A stretch of DNA of 64,000 nt from Clostridium sp. (lineage in GTDB: Bacteria > Bacillota > Clostridia > Lachnospirales > Lachnospiraceae). The notes beneath the pieces are model-generated. The model was not told the DNA's origin, ran no database searches, and saw nothing but the letters and a program-made list of their open reading frames with translations. Below are positions 1-8,086 of the stretch, one piece after another. Within the stretch, counting starts at the first letter, position 1, and the number at the start of each line of letters is the position of its first letter. The DNA lies in the NCBI GenBank assembly GCA_023667695.1, contig JAMOZY010000003.1:1-64000 (forward strand). The letters are read 5' to 3'. The position numbers and the translations under genes were made by a program.

Positions 1-67
1 GTGAACATATGATATCCGCACGGCGGTTATCAATAGGCAGGTAAACCTTAATTTATAGTAACTTAAT

Positions 68-988
68 CTATGCATTTGCCATCTGACACAGTTCCTCAAG
101 CATCTTTGGAAGCTCTGTCTCCATATTCTCATCTGTAAACTGACAGGTTCCCACCTTCTTGTGGCCACCGCCATTGTATTTCAGCATCAGGCTTCCCACA
201 TTCACTCCACAGGTACGATTCAAAATGCTATAGCCTACCGCTGCAGAGCATCCTTTACCGCCTCTGCCGCTGACAATCCATGCAGAAATATTCTGTTCTG
301 GATACATACTGTAAATCATAAAACGATTACCGGTATAAATCGGGTCTACTCCCCGCAGGTCTGAAATAATAACCTTCCCTTCTACCCTTGTATACTTACG
401 AACCATTTCCTTGAACTTTTCTGTCTGCTCATTGTAAACCTCGATTCGCTCTTTCACATCCGGAAGAGACAGAATCTCCTCTGTTGTCATGGTACGACAG
501 GCATCCATCAGCTTTTCCATCAATTGATAATTCGATATGGTAAATTGTCTCCATCTTCCAAGTCCGGTTCTTGGGTCCATCAGAAAGCCTACCAAAATCC
601 AGCCTGTAGGATTCATGACTTCATCCACTGTTAGATTGCCGGAATCTACCTTATCAACGGCCTCCATCATTTCACCAAACTGCGGAAACCGCTCTGCGCC
701 TCCATAATACTCATAAATAATCCTGGCACAGGACGGGGTAATCCTGCTTTCTCCCTTGTACTTTCCTTCTAACTGCTGACGCTCGAATTCACTGGAATGA
801 TGGTCAAACCACAACCCGCAGCCTGCAACATAAGGTACATTGGCAAGACAGTCATTTTCATTTACCTCAACCAAACCATCCTGTAAATCCTTCGGATGGG
901 CAAAGGTCCATGTATCAATGATACCAGCCTCCTTTAAAAGCGCTCCGCAAACAAGTCCGTCAAAATCTGAACGTGTTACTAATCTCAT
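68..988 (-). CDS. DHH family phosphoesterase
   Basis: Predicted cytoplasmic DHH-superfamily phosphoesterase of 306 residues, the group that includes NrnA-like oligoribonucleases, c-di-nucleotide phosphodiesterases and exopolyphosphatases. Visible motifs are an N-terminal RSDFDG (residues 6-11), the family motif FDHH (61-64) and a C-terminal DHHA1-type GGGHKKVG (about 273-280). The frame stays open for 48 codons upstream, but I chose the ATG at 988 because it has a GTGAGGAAAGG ribosome binding site just before it and the family domain begins there. It stands alone, divergent from the XRE regulator at 1163. The substrate cannot be told from sequence. The class is fairly sure, the activity is not. 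Confidence 0.85.
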   Translation of the reverse strand: MRLVTRSDFDGLVCGALLKEAGIIDTWTFAHPKDLQDGLVEVNENDCLANVPYVAGCGLWFDHHSSEFERQQLEGKYKGESRITPSCARIIYEYYGGAERFPQFGEMMEAVDKVDSGNLTVDEVMNPTGWILVGFLMDPRTGLGRWRQFTISNYQLMEKLMDACRTMTTEEILSLPDVKERIEVYNEQTEKFKEMVRKYTRVEGKVIISDLRGVDPIYTGNRFMIYSMYPEQNISAWIVSGRGGKGCSAAVGYSILNRTCGVNVGSLMLKYNGGGHKKVGTCQFTDENMETELPKMLEELCQMANA

Positions 989-1162
989 GTGCCTTTCCTC
1001 ACTTCCTTCAATATTATCCCAATTATAACCCCAAATCCCGGTTTCGTCCAGCCTGCTATCGGAAAACTTCCTATCCCCTGTAATTAACCTTTTCATATAT
1101 TTATAGTAGCTGTCTGGTTCATAAAAAAGCATTTACACTATAAACATGGAGGGATTTGAAAA

Positions 1163-1567
1163 ATGTCATCTACATTACCAAAGAACACAAATTACAAAGA
1201 CCGAATCCGAAATATAAGAAGCCAGCTCGGGCTTACCCAGGAAGCCATGGCAGAACAGCTGGATATTTCTTACTCTGCTTATAAAAAACTGGAAAGCGGT
1301 GAAAACTTTCCATCTATGGATACCTTGTATAAATATAAAAAACGATTCCATGTATCCGCAGATTATTTATTATTTGGAGAATTACATTCTGCCGGAGACA
1401 CCTGGGAGCAGTTTCTGAACTCTTCTTCCAAAGAACAAATAGAATTGTATTACCGGATTCTATATTACGTTTCCCATTTTCCAAAAGTAAATATTCTGAC
1501 GGAACAGGAACAAAAGGAAATCACAAGCTATCTGAATGAAGTCTTTCCGCCAAATCCCAATTCGTAA
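1163..1567 (+). CDS. XRE-family helix-turn-helix regulator
   Basis: Predicted DNA-binding protein of 134 residues. Residues about 12-67 form a Cro/C1-type HTH_3 domain (NIRSQLGLTQEAMAEQL ... SAYKKLESG ... YLLFGE), usual for small Xre regulators of host or phage origin. The C-terminal half is acidic and has no recognised domain, so it may dimerise. A GGAGGG ribosome binding site lies 9 bases before the ATG. No phage genes surround it, so it looks like a resident regulator. Its target is unknown; it could control the divergent DHH gene or itself. Confidence 0.85.
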   Translation: MSSTLPKNTNYKDRIRNIRSQLGLTQEAMAEQLDISYSAYKKLESGENFPSMDTLYKYKKRFHVSADYLLFGELHSAGDTWEQFLNSSSKEQIELYYRILYYVSHFPKVNILTEQEQKEITSYLNEVFPPNPNS

Positions 1568-1594
1568 CAGTTCTTAAGCACTTACCGAAAAGCC

Positions 1595-1623
1595 TTGAGT
1601 ATTTTCATCTTCTATACTATAAT
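1595..1623 (+). promoter_or_regulatory. σ70-type promoter for the GT2 gene
   Basis: TTGAGT at 1595-1600 and TATAAT at 1618-1623, separated by 17 bases. It lies about 45 bases before the glycosyltransferase ATG and after the XRE stop codon. Confidence 0.6.
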
Positions 1624-1667
1624 ATAATAATATTTTGAAGAACATGATATTTCATTGAGGTAAGTAT

Positions 1668-2405
1668 ATGAGTACATCCAGCGGTATGCTGTCAGTTATC
1701 ATGCCGGCATACAACGAAGAACAATGTATATATAAAAATCTTCTATCTGTCTGTGAATATGTTTCCACGTTTCATACTGATTACGAAATCCTTTTGGTCA
1801 ATGACGGAAGCACCGACCGTACCTTGGAAGAAGCCATGCGTGCCAGGAAGGAAAATTTCCATATAAAGGTGGTCACATACCATATCAATCGTGGCAAGGG
1901 CGGTGCAATTAAAGAAGGAATTGAAAAGGCGTCCGGAGAATATATTGCTTTTTTGGATGCAGATTTAGATTTATCACCGGTACATCTGCATCAGTTTCTG
2001 GAAGCATTACTGGATGAAGATGCAGATATTGTTATCGGCTCCAAGCTTCACAAGGATTCAAGATTAAACTATCCCTGGAAACGGAAGGTAATGAGCTACG
2101 GTTATTTTGTCCTTCTCCGTATCCTGTTCCGGCTAAAGCTGAAGGATACCCAGACAGGGGTAAAGCTCTTTCGTGCAGAGGCAATTAAACCGATTGCCCG
2201 GGAACTTAAAACCTCTGGTTATGCATTTGATATCGAAATCCTTGCCAGGGCAAATGAAATCGGCTGCCGGATTCTGGAAATGCCGGTTCAGTTGGAATAT
2301 AAACGAAATACGGAACAGGGAATCTCCCGAATCCGTATCGGAGATATCTGTTCCATGTTTCTTGATACCTTAAAAATTTTCTGGGATATTAAGATTTGTT
2401 CTTAA
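1668..2405 (+). CDS. Family 2 glycosyltransferase (polyprenyl/dolichyl-phosphate sugar synthase-like)
   Basis: A 245-residue GT-A fold glycosyltransferase. Residues 10-20 carry the start of the nucleotide-binding fold (IMPAYNEEQ), followed by LLVNDGSTDRT (about 43-53) and the metal-binding DADLDLS (about 96-102). The later GVKLFRAEA and FDIEIL stretches are typical of dolichyl-phosphate glucosyl/mannosyltransferases, which charge a lipid-phosphate carrier with a sugar at the membrane. No C-terminal transmembrane helices are present, so it is the soluble, short form. It has its own promoter and a terminator overlapping its stop codon, so it is a single-gene unit. Sugar and acceptor are unknown. 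Confidence 0.88.
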   Translation: MSTSSGMLSVIMPAYNEEQCIYKNLLSVCEYVSTFHTDYEILLVNDGSTDRTLEEAMRARKENFHIKVVTYHINRGKGGAIKEGIEKASGEYIAFLDADLDLSPVHLHQFLEALLDEDADIVIGSKLHKDSRLNYPWKRKVMSYGYFVLLRILFRLKLKDTQTGVKLFRAEAIKPIARELKTSGYAFDIEILARANEIGCRILEMPVQLEYKRNTEQGISRIRIGDICSMFLDTLKIFWDIKICS

Positions 2406-2420
2406 TATCCCGTATTTTTT
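2384..2420 (+). terminator. Intrinsic terminator overlapping the GT2 stop codon
   Basis: GGATATTAAG (2384-2393) pairs with CTTAATATCC (2401-2410), followed by CGTATTTTTT. The stop codon lies inside the right arm. Confidence 0.8.
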
Positions 2421-2531
2421 GTATTATTGTAATCTTTCAATCAGACAAATATGGATTCCGAATTCTTCAGATAATGAATAACAGGAAAAATATTGTAGAA
2501 TTATATCAAAGACCTTTTCATCATACTATAT

Positions 2532-3338
2532 TTATCTCATAAGCAAAAAGGTTCCAAGCTGAAATATACCATATAATACCGGCTGGTGCAGCATATAGAT
2601 AATCAGAGAATGCCTTCCGATAAAGGAAAGGGGAGGTATATTAAACTGCAGCATTGTTTTTACCTGTTCTTTTTCAAACATCTTATATCTCTGCATTAAT
2701 TGCCAGACAAAATATCCGGTCAGAAACAAAAAGAACCAGGGAATCAACGAAAAATAGTCCGTTGAAAAGAACACCTTCGGATTCGGGTCCATAAAGCCAA
2801 GATATGTCTCAAACAGTCCACGGTAAAGTACTCCATAAATCTCTTCTGGAATCTTCCACAGTTCCCAACCCTCAAATCCCAGACACCCACGATTCACATT
2901 TCTTGTTAAAACAAATAGAACTCCGCTGGCAGTAAAACCAATCCAGGGATTCAAATGGTTCCGAAGCAGCTTATCCAGAGGAATCATCAAAAGCATGCAG
3001 CTTCCGAGCATGGTCAGAACGCCAAACAATACCCGGTCCTCCCACATAAACAGCATGGTGACCACCGTAACCAGAGCGCCGCCGCCAAATACCAGCATCC
3101 CCCTTCGCAGATGCTGTCTGCCAAAGCTCCAGCAAAAGCCGGACAATAGAATAAAGGTCCAGCAAACGCCCTGCTGCCAGCCATAAACGTATTTTCCTCT
3201 ATACCAATCCCAATCCACCCCGTAGAGATACACCAAATCCCATGTGCCATGATAAACAATCATACTAATTAAGGTCAATCCCCGAAGGGTATCCAGCAAA
3301 TGATATCGTTGCTTTTGTAATGCCTGGGATACCTCCAT
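2532..3338 (-). CDS. DUF1624 (heparan-α-glucosaminide N-acetyltransferase-like) membrane protein
   Basis: A 268-residue integral membrane protein with about seven hydrophobic segments. The N-terminal RYHLLDTLRGLTLISMIVYHGTWD matches the start of DUF1624/YeiB-type acyltransferase-like proteins (conserved RGL and an intramembrane His). The C-terminus has GRHSLIIYMLHQPVLYG, also typical. The family is thought to move acyl groups across the membrane in envelope modification; the substrate here is unknown. AGGAGG lies 7 bases before the ATG, and a perfect 12-bp inverted repeat sits just upstream. It may be the last gene of the PadR-DUF1700-DUF4097 unit, though a 135-base gap separates them. Confidence 0.8.
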   Translation of the reverse strand: MEVSQALQKQRYHLLDTLRGLTLISMIVYHGTWDLVYLYGVDWDWYRGKYVYGWQQGVCWTFILLSGFCWSFGRQHLRRGMLVFGGGALVTVVTMLFMWEDRVLFGVLTMLGSCMLLMIPLDKLLRNHLNPWIGFTASGVLFVLTRNVNRGCLGFEGWELWKIPEEIYGVLYRGLFETYLGFMDPNPKVFFSTDYFSLIPWFFLFLTGYFVWQLMQRYKMFEKEQVKTMLQFNIPPLSFIGRHSLIIYMLHQPVLYGIFQLGTFLLMR

Positions 3339-3352
3339 CCTGCTTCCTCCTG

Positions 3353-3384
3353 TTTTGTGTTAATAACAAATAATTAACACAAAA
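3353..3384. promoter_or_regulatory. Perfect 12-bp inverted repeat before the DUF1624 gene
   Basis: TTTTGTGTTAAT (3353-3364) and ATTAACACAAAA (3373-3384) flank an 8-base AT loop. It ends immediately before the AGGAGG ribosome binding site. It could be an operator or an RNA hairpin limiting read-through from DUF4097; the sequence alone does not decide. Confidence 0.55.
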
Positions 3385-3473
3385 CAGAAAGCATTGCAAG
3401 CAATAATAAATCCCAATCCGGCAAGCCAAACACGAATCAATGGTATAAGCATCAAAACGATAAGTATGGCTTT

Positions 3474-4496
3474 TTATTCTCCAAAGAAGAAATCCACATT
3501 TCCGGAGGTTACTTCCACATCAATATACTTATCTCCATTTCCGAAATTCCCCGGCAGACTGCAGCGTCCGGAAGTAACATCACTATTAATTCTGTAATTA
3601 CTTATATCATCCGTCAGAGTTACCCGGACAGTACCGGAGGTAACAAAACATTCAACCCCCTTTTCTACAGTCAGTTCATCCAGGACAATCATTCCGGAGG
3701 AAGTCGAGGCTGAGACACTTTCTGCTGAAATCGTTTCTGAAAGAATCCTTCCGGAAGTCAGTTCACATTCCAATGCCCCGTCTACATCCACATCTGTCAT
3801 ATTAATACTGCCGGAGCTGCCATCAACAATCATATCTCCTTTTACTGTAAGCTCCTGAACACCAATATGTCCACTGGTAAAGCGGCAAGACATATTTCCT
3901 TTGGTTTCAGCATTTTCAATTGTAACGCTTCCGGATGTTATTTCTACCTCTACATCCTTTTCGCAAGTAAGATTATCCAATTTAATAATGCCAGAGGTCG
4001 CATATACCTTCAGTTTTTCCTTCATTTCCAAATCCTGAACGGTCAGGCTGCCAGAGCTTAAGTTTAAATCATAATCTCCTGCATAGGATTCCGGCACATA
4101 GATTGTCATGCTAATCGTCTCTTCATCCGTCCATCCAAAGCGTAAATCCGGAATATCAAAAAACAGAAAGCGTTTGGAAGGCTTCTGGGCAATTTGCAAC
4201 ACTCCATTGTTTTCTGATATCTGATATCTCGGTTCATCAATCCGGTCCTGATAAACAATTTCAATATCATCTCCTTCGCCAGGTTCTATGACAACATCAT
4301 CCCATAAAATATCCGTCTGAATCGTTGAAATGCCATTTGCCATAGTACTATACTGCTTTTCTTCATACTCTGAGTTGTTCCGGCTTGTTCCATTCTTTTG
4401 CTCCTTATACAACATGCCGGTACCCAAGCCCAAGCATACACAGCCGCAAAAGGACAATGCTCCTGCTATAATCAATGCTTTTCCTATATACTTCAT
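3474..4496 (-). CDS. DUF4097 β-helix-like surface/envelope protein
   Basis: A 340-residue protein with an N-terminal hydrophobic segment (residues 7-29, containing two Cys, so anchored or lipidated), then from about residue 120 a series of roughly 20-residue units built on 'TSG' turns (YATSGIIKL, EITSGSVTI, RFTSGHIGV, ELTSGRIL, FVTSGTVRV, DVTSGRCSL). This is the DUF4097 putative adhesin/LiaX-like fold, a right-handed β-helix facing outside the membrane. Such proteins often accompany PadR and DUF1700 genes in cell-envelope stress cassettes. The start codon lies 1 base after the DUF1700 stop, so the two are translationally coupled. Confidence 0.85.
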   Translation of the reverse strand: MKYIGKALIIAGALSFCGCVCLGLGTGMLYKEQKNGTSRNNSEYEEKQYSTMANGISTIQTDILWDDVVIEPGEGDDIEIVYQDRIDEPRYQISENNGVLQIAQKPSKRFLFFDIPDLRFGWTDEETISMTIYVPESYAGDYDLNLSSGSLTVQDLEMKEKLKVYATSGIIKLDNLTCEKDVEVEITSGSVTIENAETKGNMSCRFTSGHIGVQELTVKGDMIVDGSSGSINMTDVDVDGALECELTSGRILSETISAESVSASTSSGMIVLDELTVEKGVECFVTSGTVRVTLTDDISNYRINSDVTSGRCSLPGNFGNGDKYIDVEVTSGNVDFFFGE

Positions 4497-4497
4497 C

Positions 4498-5103
4498 TTA
4501 CTTCTCCTTTCCTACAATCCCCTGCTTAATCCAAAGAAAACAACGCTTTGTCCCATATAATATGCCTTTGGTTATCAATAATGTACCAAGAAAAACAAAG
4601 ATACCCAGGCCACCGCATAATAATCCGCCTCCCAGATAAAATACTGCGGAACCCAAAGACATCCGGAATAAGCTGACAAAAAATCCAATCATACCGCTTA
4701 ATGCGCCTGCACCAAAGCTTACTACTGCTGACCACAATACAACATCCACGACCCAAATCATGCTATAAAATACAAGTATCATCCCTAAGATAAAGACAAC
4801 GATTCCGCCCCACAATGGGAATCCAAGAATAAGTAATATAATTGCCCATACCGGCATCTTTTTCCCTTTTGCCTGCTCCTTTGCTCTTTGCTTTACTAAG
4901 GTAGTAATCGGAAGCTCACATTTAATCTGATTGGCAATGCTGTCAACCGCTCCCAGAGAAGCAACGGCTTCTGCTTCCGTCATGCCATCCTCCACCCGGT
5001 CATCTATCATTTCTGCATAATATTCCATGGACTTCTGGGTTTCTTCTACCGGATATTCTGAAATCTGCTTTTTTAATTCATTCAAAAACTCTGCCTTATT
5101 CAT
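4498..5103 (-). CDS. DUF1700 membrane protein
   Basis: A 201-residue protein with a soluble N-terminal HAAS-like helical domain (MNKAEFLNELKKQI ... DDRVEDGMTEAEAVASLG, residues 1-55) and four hydrophobic segments between about 80 and 190. In this family the N-terminal domain is believed to sense or bind a PadR partner while the membrane part anchors it. Its start overlaps the end of the padR gene by 8 bases, and DUF4097 follows after 1 base, giving a tight three-gene operon. Function beyond envelope-linked signalling is unknown. Confidence 0.87.
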   Translation of the reverse strand: MNKAEFLNELKKQISEYPVEETQKSMEYYAEMIDDRVEDGMTEAEAVASLGAVDSIANQIKCELPITTLVKQRAKEQAKGKKMPVWAIILLILGFPLWGGIVVFILGMILVFYSMIWVVDVVLWSAVVSFGAGALSGMIGFFVSLFRMSLGSAVFYLGGGLLCGGLGIFVFLGTLLITKGILYGTKRCFLWIKQGIVGKEK

Positions 5104-5416
5104 CTCTGTTCATCTCCCCTTTGATATAATCATATATGCTCAACATTGCCTTCCATTCTTCTAAGAATTCCTGTATCCGTTCCCTGCCGGACTGGGTAAT
5201 GGCATAGTATTTCCGCAGCCGCCCATTGTGTTCTGCGGAGTATACACTAAGCGCTCCGGTTCCCTCCAGCCGCCTGAGTATCGGATACAAGGTTGATTCT
5301 GATATCTCTACATAGGGCTGCAAATCCTTAATAATCTTATAGCCATAGGAATCTTCCCGTAATAATGCACTTAGTACGCATACATCCAGCATTCCTCTTT
5401 TTAACTGAATATCCAT
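5096..5416 (-). CDS. PadR-family transcriptional regulator
   Basis: A 106-residue winged-helix repressor of the short PadR-s2 type. The signature is LKRGMLDVCVLSALLREDSYGYKII (residues 5-29), then ESTLYPILRRLEGTGALS and YAITQSGRERI. PadR proteins bind palindromes as dimers and are often released by membrane-active compounds or phenolics. The gene heads the operon with DUF1700 and DUF4097. A perfect 11-bp palindrome covers its own -10 region (5434-5462), so autorepression is very likely. The ligand is unknown. Confidence 0.92.
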   Translation of the reverse strand: MDIQLKRGMLDVCVLSALLREDSYGYKIIKDLQPYVEISESTLYPILRRLEGTGALSVYSAEHNGRLRKYYAITQSGRERIQEFLEEWKAMLSIYDYIKGEMNRDE

Positions 5417-5433
5417 TCTGATACCTCCTTATG

Positions 5434-5468
5434 CATAATACTATATAACGCATAGTATTATGTGTCAA
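5434..5468 (-). promoter_or_regulatory. padR promoter with overlapping palindromic operator
   Basis: On the minus strand the -35 is TTGACA (5463-5468) and the -10 is TATAGT (5440-5445), 17 bases apart. CATAATACTAT (5434-5444) and ATAGTATTATG (5452-5462) form a perfect inverted repeat with a 7-base centre that fills the spacer and covers the -10. This is the expected layout for PadR autorepression. Confidence 0.75.
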
Positions 5469-5525
5469 GGGGTATTTTGAAAATTATTGACAGAAATACC
5501 GATAGCAGAGTAGAAATAGCAAAAT

Positions 5526-5568
5526 AAAATGGATTGAGTCCGATTCAATATCGAAATCAATCCATTTC
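5526..5568 (-). terminator. Intrinsic terminator after yqeY
   Basis: ATGGATTGA and TCAATCCAT arms with an inner GATT/AATC pairing, followed on the minus strand by TTTATTTT. It lies 28 bases after the YqeY stop codon. Confidence 0.75.
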
Positions 5569-5595
5569 TTTTATGTCTACAAACTATATAACCCC

Positions 5596-6033
5596 TTACT
5601 GGCATAACCGGGCAACTACCTGATTAATCAATTTTCCGTCCGCCTTGCCCTTCAACTCCGGCATAACAGCCTTCATAATCTGCCCCTTATTTTTCGTTGC
5701 CAGAACCTCAGCAAACTTTCCGGTCAGAACCGCTTCCACCTCTGCCTCTGACATCATAGCCGGTGCATATTCCTGAAATACCTGATATCTTGCCTGATAC
5801 TGCTCCAGCAAGTCTGCCCGTTCTGCCGGACAGGTATCAATCTGCTCTTTCACACTTTTAATTTCCTTTAAAATCACCTGATTAACCATATCCTCCGGAA
5901 TATTATCCCGGCAGCCATTATCAATTCCTACCTTTTTTACCGCAGATACCAGAGAGGCAATGCTGTCCTTCCGTTCCTTATCCTTCGCCTTCATCGCTGC
6001 AATCATGTCTTTTTGTAATGTTTCTAAATTCAT
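5596..6033 (-). CDS. YqeY / GatB-YqeY domain protein
   Basis: A 145-residue GatB/YqeY-family protein. The start at 6033 (MNLETLQKDMIAAMK) matches the family's N-terminus and has AAAGGTG upstream; the longer open frame is rejected. The GatB-like tail domain is visible as LINQVVARL at the end, preceded by GQIMKAVMPELKGKADGK. The family resembles the tRNA-binding tail of GatB in the Asp/Glu-tRNA amidotransferase, but the stand-alone protein's role is unsettled. It follows the GNAT gene by 114 bases and is closed by the terminator at 5526-5568. Confidence 0.9.
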   Translation of the reverse strand: MNLETLQKDMIAAMKAKDKERKDSIASLVSAVKKVGIDNGCRDNIPEDMVNQVILKEIKSVKEQIDTCPAERADLLEQYQARYQVFQEYAPAMMSEAEVEAVLTGKFAEVLATKNKGQIMKAVMPELKGKADGKLINQVVARLCQ

Positions 6034-6147
6034 CCTTTTCACCTTTCCCTTATACCATAATTTCTGGTTGCATTTATACTTTTCAAAATCTAACCCAAGG
6101 ATTCCTCCCATCTGCGATGGACTCTCCTCAAGTTATATTCAACCACG

Positions 6148-6615
6148 TTATATCACGATATCCTTCGCAAAACAAACAGCCCCCTCGAAGCTATCATATG
6201 GAGGGTAATTGTCTATTTGACGATATCCAAGCTTTTGATACAAGCGGACAGCAGCCATCATAATTTCTCTTGTCTGTAAAATAATTCTTTGATAGTTCTG
6301 CTCTTTTGCCCTTGCTTCTATTAATGCTATTAATTTTGTTGCTAATCCCAGACCTCTGTAATCCGGCTCTATCCATAGTCGTTTCATTTCCGCAGCCACA
6401 GAAGAGTACCCTTTGAATCCGGCACAGCCGACTGCTTTTCCCTTTTCATATGCAAGCACTACATCCGGAATACTATCGGAGCTATTATATGGAATGAATT
6501 CTCCCCGGTTTTCTACACCACCAACTATTTTACTATAATATGCTTCGGTAATAAAATAAAATTTTTGAAACTCTTCATTCCTGCCATCTGTCCATTGAAA
6601 ATCAAACCGCTCCAT
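6148..6615 (-). CDS. GNAT family N-acetyltransferase
   Basis: A 155-residue acetyl-CoA-dependent N-acetyltransferase. The acetyl-CoA site is the motif A region EMKRLWIEPDYRGLGLATKLI (about residues 85-105; the RGLGLA loop binds pyrophosphate), followed by the β5/α4 region ILQTREIMMAAVRLYQKLGYRQI. The N-terminal 50 residues are unusual for a minimal GNAT and may shape substrate binding. It lies 26 bases after trxB and probably shares its transcript. The substrate could be a small amine, an antibiotic or a protein N-terminus; nothing in the context decides. Confidence 0.85.
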   Translation of the reverse strand: MERFDFQWTDGRNEEFQKFYFITEAYYSKIVGGVENRGEFIPYNSSDSIPDVVLAYEKGKAVGCAGFKGYSSVAAEMKRLWIEPDYRGLGLATKLIALIEARAKEQNYQRIILQTREIMMAAVRLYQKLGYRQIDNYPPYDSFEGAVCFAKDIVI

Positions 6616-6641
6616 TTATTTATCCTCCGATTCTGGTTCCC

Positions 6642-7559
6642 CTACTGCCTTTGTGCCAAATATTCACAGGCTGCTAATGCTGCCACCGCACCATCCGCAG
6701 CCGCCGTCGTCAACTGCCGGACTACTTTGGTCCTACAGTCTCCCGCTGCATAAATTCCAGGAATATTCGTTCTGCAGTCCTCACCTGCGATGATATAACC
6801 TTGAGAATCCAGCCTAATTAAGTTCGCAAATGCCTGATTTTCCGGCATCTGTCCGATTGCTACAAAAAGTCCGTCCACAGATAGTTCCTGCTTCTCCTTT
6901 GACACCACATTCTCAACGGTTATTTTTTCCAATCGTTCCCCTGCCTGACAGCCGGTCACCACAGCATTCAATATACAGGTAACATTTTTTCTCTGCTTTA
7001 GCCGTTCTACCATAGAAGCATCTCCACGGAACTCCTCCCGCCGGTGAATCAGATAGACCTGCTTGCATCCATTTGCCAGGTAATCTGCATCCCCCAGAGC
7101 CGTATTGCCGCCTCCTACAACAGCAGCCACCTTATCCTTATAAAAAGCACCGTCACAAGCAGCACAATACGAGATTCCACGTCCAATCAATGCTTCCTCT
7201 CCTTCGATTCCCAGCTTCCGGTTCTTTGCTCCTGTTGCAATGATTACTGCTCCACTGCGATATTCCATTGTCTCCGTCCCCACGATTTTAGAAGCTTCTT
7301 GCTCTACAATCTCCACTACTTTTCCAGTTTCCAGCTCTGCACCCAAGGCAGTTGCCTGCTCATACAGCTTCATGGCAAACTGAGCGCCGGAAATCTGTGC
7401 AATACCGGGATAATTCTCAATTTCCGGCGTATTTACAATCTGCCCTCCATACATGCCCTCTTCCAGCAACAATACATGCCTTCCAGCCCGCTGTCCATAA
7501 ATAGCTGCTGTCAGCCCTGCTGTGCCTGCTCCAATCACAATTATGTCTGTTTTCTTCAT
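6642..7559 (-). CDS. trxB: Thioredoxin-disulfide reductase
   Basis: A 305-residue low-molecular-weight flavoprotein that passes electrons from NADPH to thioredoxin. It shows the FAD Rossmann motif VIGAGTAGLTAAIYG (residues 7-21), the redox pair CAAC (in SYCAACDGAF, about 132-138), the NAD(P)-binding GGGNTALGDADYLA, and the C-terminal FAD motif GIYAAGDCR. Length fits the family. It lies 29 bases downstream of trxA and forms the thioredoxin system operon with it. The pairing with an adjacent thioredoxin supports NADPH rather than ferredoxin dependence, but that is inference. Confidence 0.95.
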   Translation of the reverse strand: MKKTDIIVIGAGTAGLTAAIYGQRAGRHVLLLEEGMYGGQIVNTPEIENYPGIAQISGAQFAMKLYEQATALGAELETGKVVEIVEQEASKIVGTETMEYRSGAVIIATGAKNRKLGIEGEEALIGRGISYCAACDGAFYKDKVAAVVGGGNTALGDADYLANGCKQVYLIHRREEFRGDASMVERLKQRKNVTCILNAVVTGCQAGERLEKITVENVVSKEKQELSVDGLFVAIGQMPENQAFANLIRLDSQGYIIAGEDCRTNIPGIYAAGDCRTKVVRQLTTAAADGAVAALAACEYLAQRQ

Positions 7560-7588
7560 TCCGCCATCTTCCTATTTTCGTTTCAGTT

Positions 7589-7909
7589 CTATTTTATATT
7601 TTCCTCCAGCATCTGCTTTAATGCCGGCTTCGGCAGCGCACCGATTTCCTGCCGGACCACAGTACCATTCTGAAGCAGCAAAAAGGTCGGAATACTCTCT
7701 ACCCCATATTTTCCGGCAAGCTCCGGCTGTTCACTCACATTAACCTTTACGAATTTTACCGAATCCATTTCCTCCGAAAGCTGGTCCACTAAGGGACCTA
7801 CCATCTGGCAGGGTCCACACCAGGCTGCCCAGAAATCCACTAAAACAGGCTTATCTGCCTGCAATACCTCTGTTTCAAAATTATCTTTCGTAACATGTAA
7901 TACTGCCAT
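7589..7909 (-). CDS. trxA: Thioredoxin
   Basis: A 106-residue thioredoxin with the classic active site WAAWCGPC (residues 28-35) and the cis-proline loop IPTF. It reduces cytoplasmic protein disulfides and is recycled by TrxB, encoded 29 bases downstream. GGAGAAGCG precedes the ATG. The family is unambiguous; no unusual residues are seen. Confidence 0.96.
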   Translation of the reverse strand: MAVLHVTKDNFETEVLQADKPVLVDFWAAWCGPCQMVGPLVDQLSEEMDSVKFVKVNVSEQPELAGKYGVESIPTFLLLQNGTVVRQEIGALPKPALKQMLEENIK

Positions 7910-8086
7910 ATCGCTTCTCCTTCCAAATCTCCAGCTATCCTGCCGGATTTAACTTCTAGTATTTGTCAATCTCTGTTTTTTATCCCTGATTTTCTTCCCG
8001 ACTACTGCTGTCTGATTCATTTCTGCAAGCAATGAGCCAAACGAATGCAAATATCCTTTCGTCCTATGCTCCAACTGCTTTATGAA

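Noticed and set aside
3474-4496. DNA tandem repeats in the DUF4097 gene
   Set aside because: The repeated TSG units are protein-level β-helix turns; the DNA copies are too divergent to be a nucleotide repeat array.
7044-7673. 209-codon plus-strand frame across trxB/trxA
   Set aside because: Antisense to the conserved thioredoxin reductase and thioredoxin genes; Ser/Cys-rich shadow without start signals.
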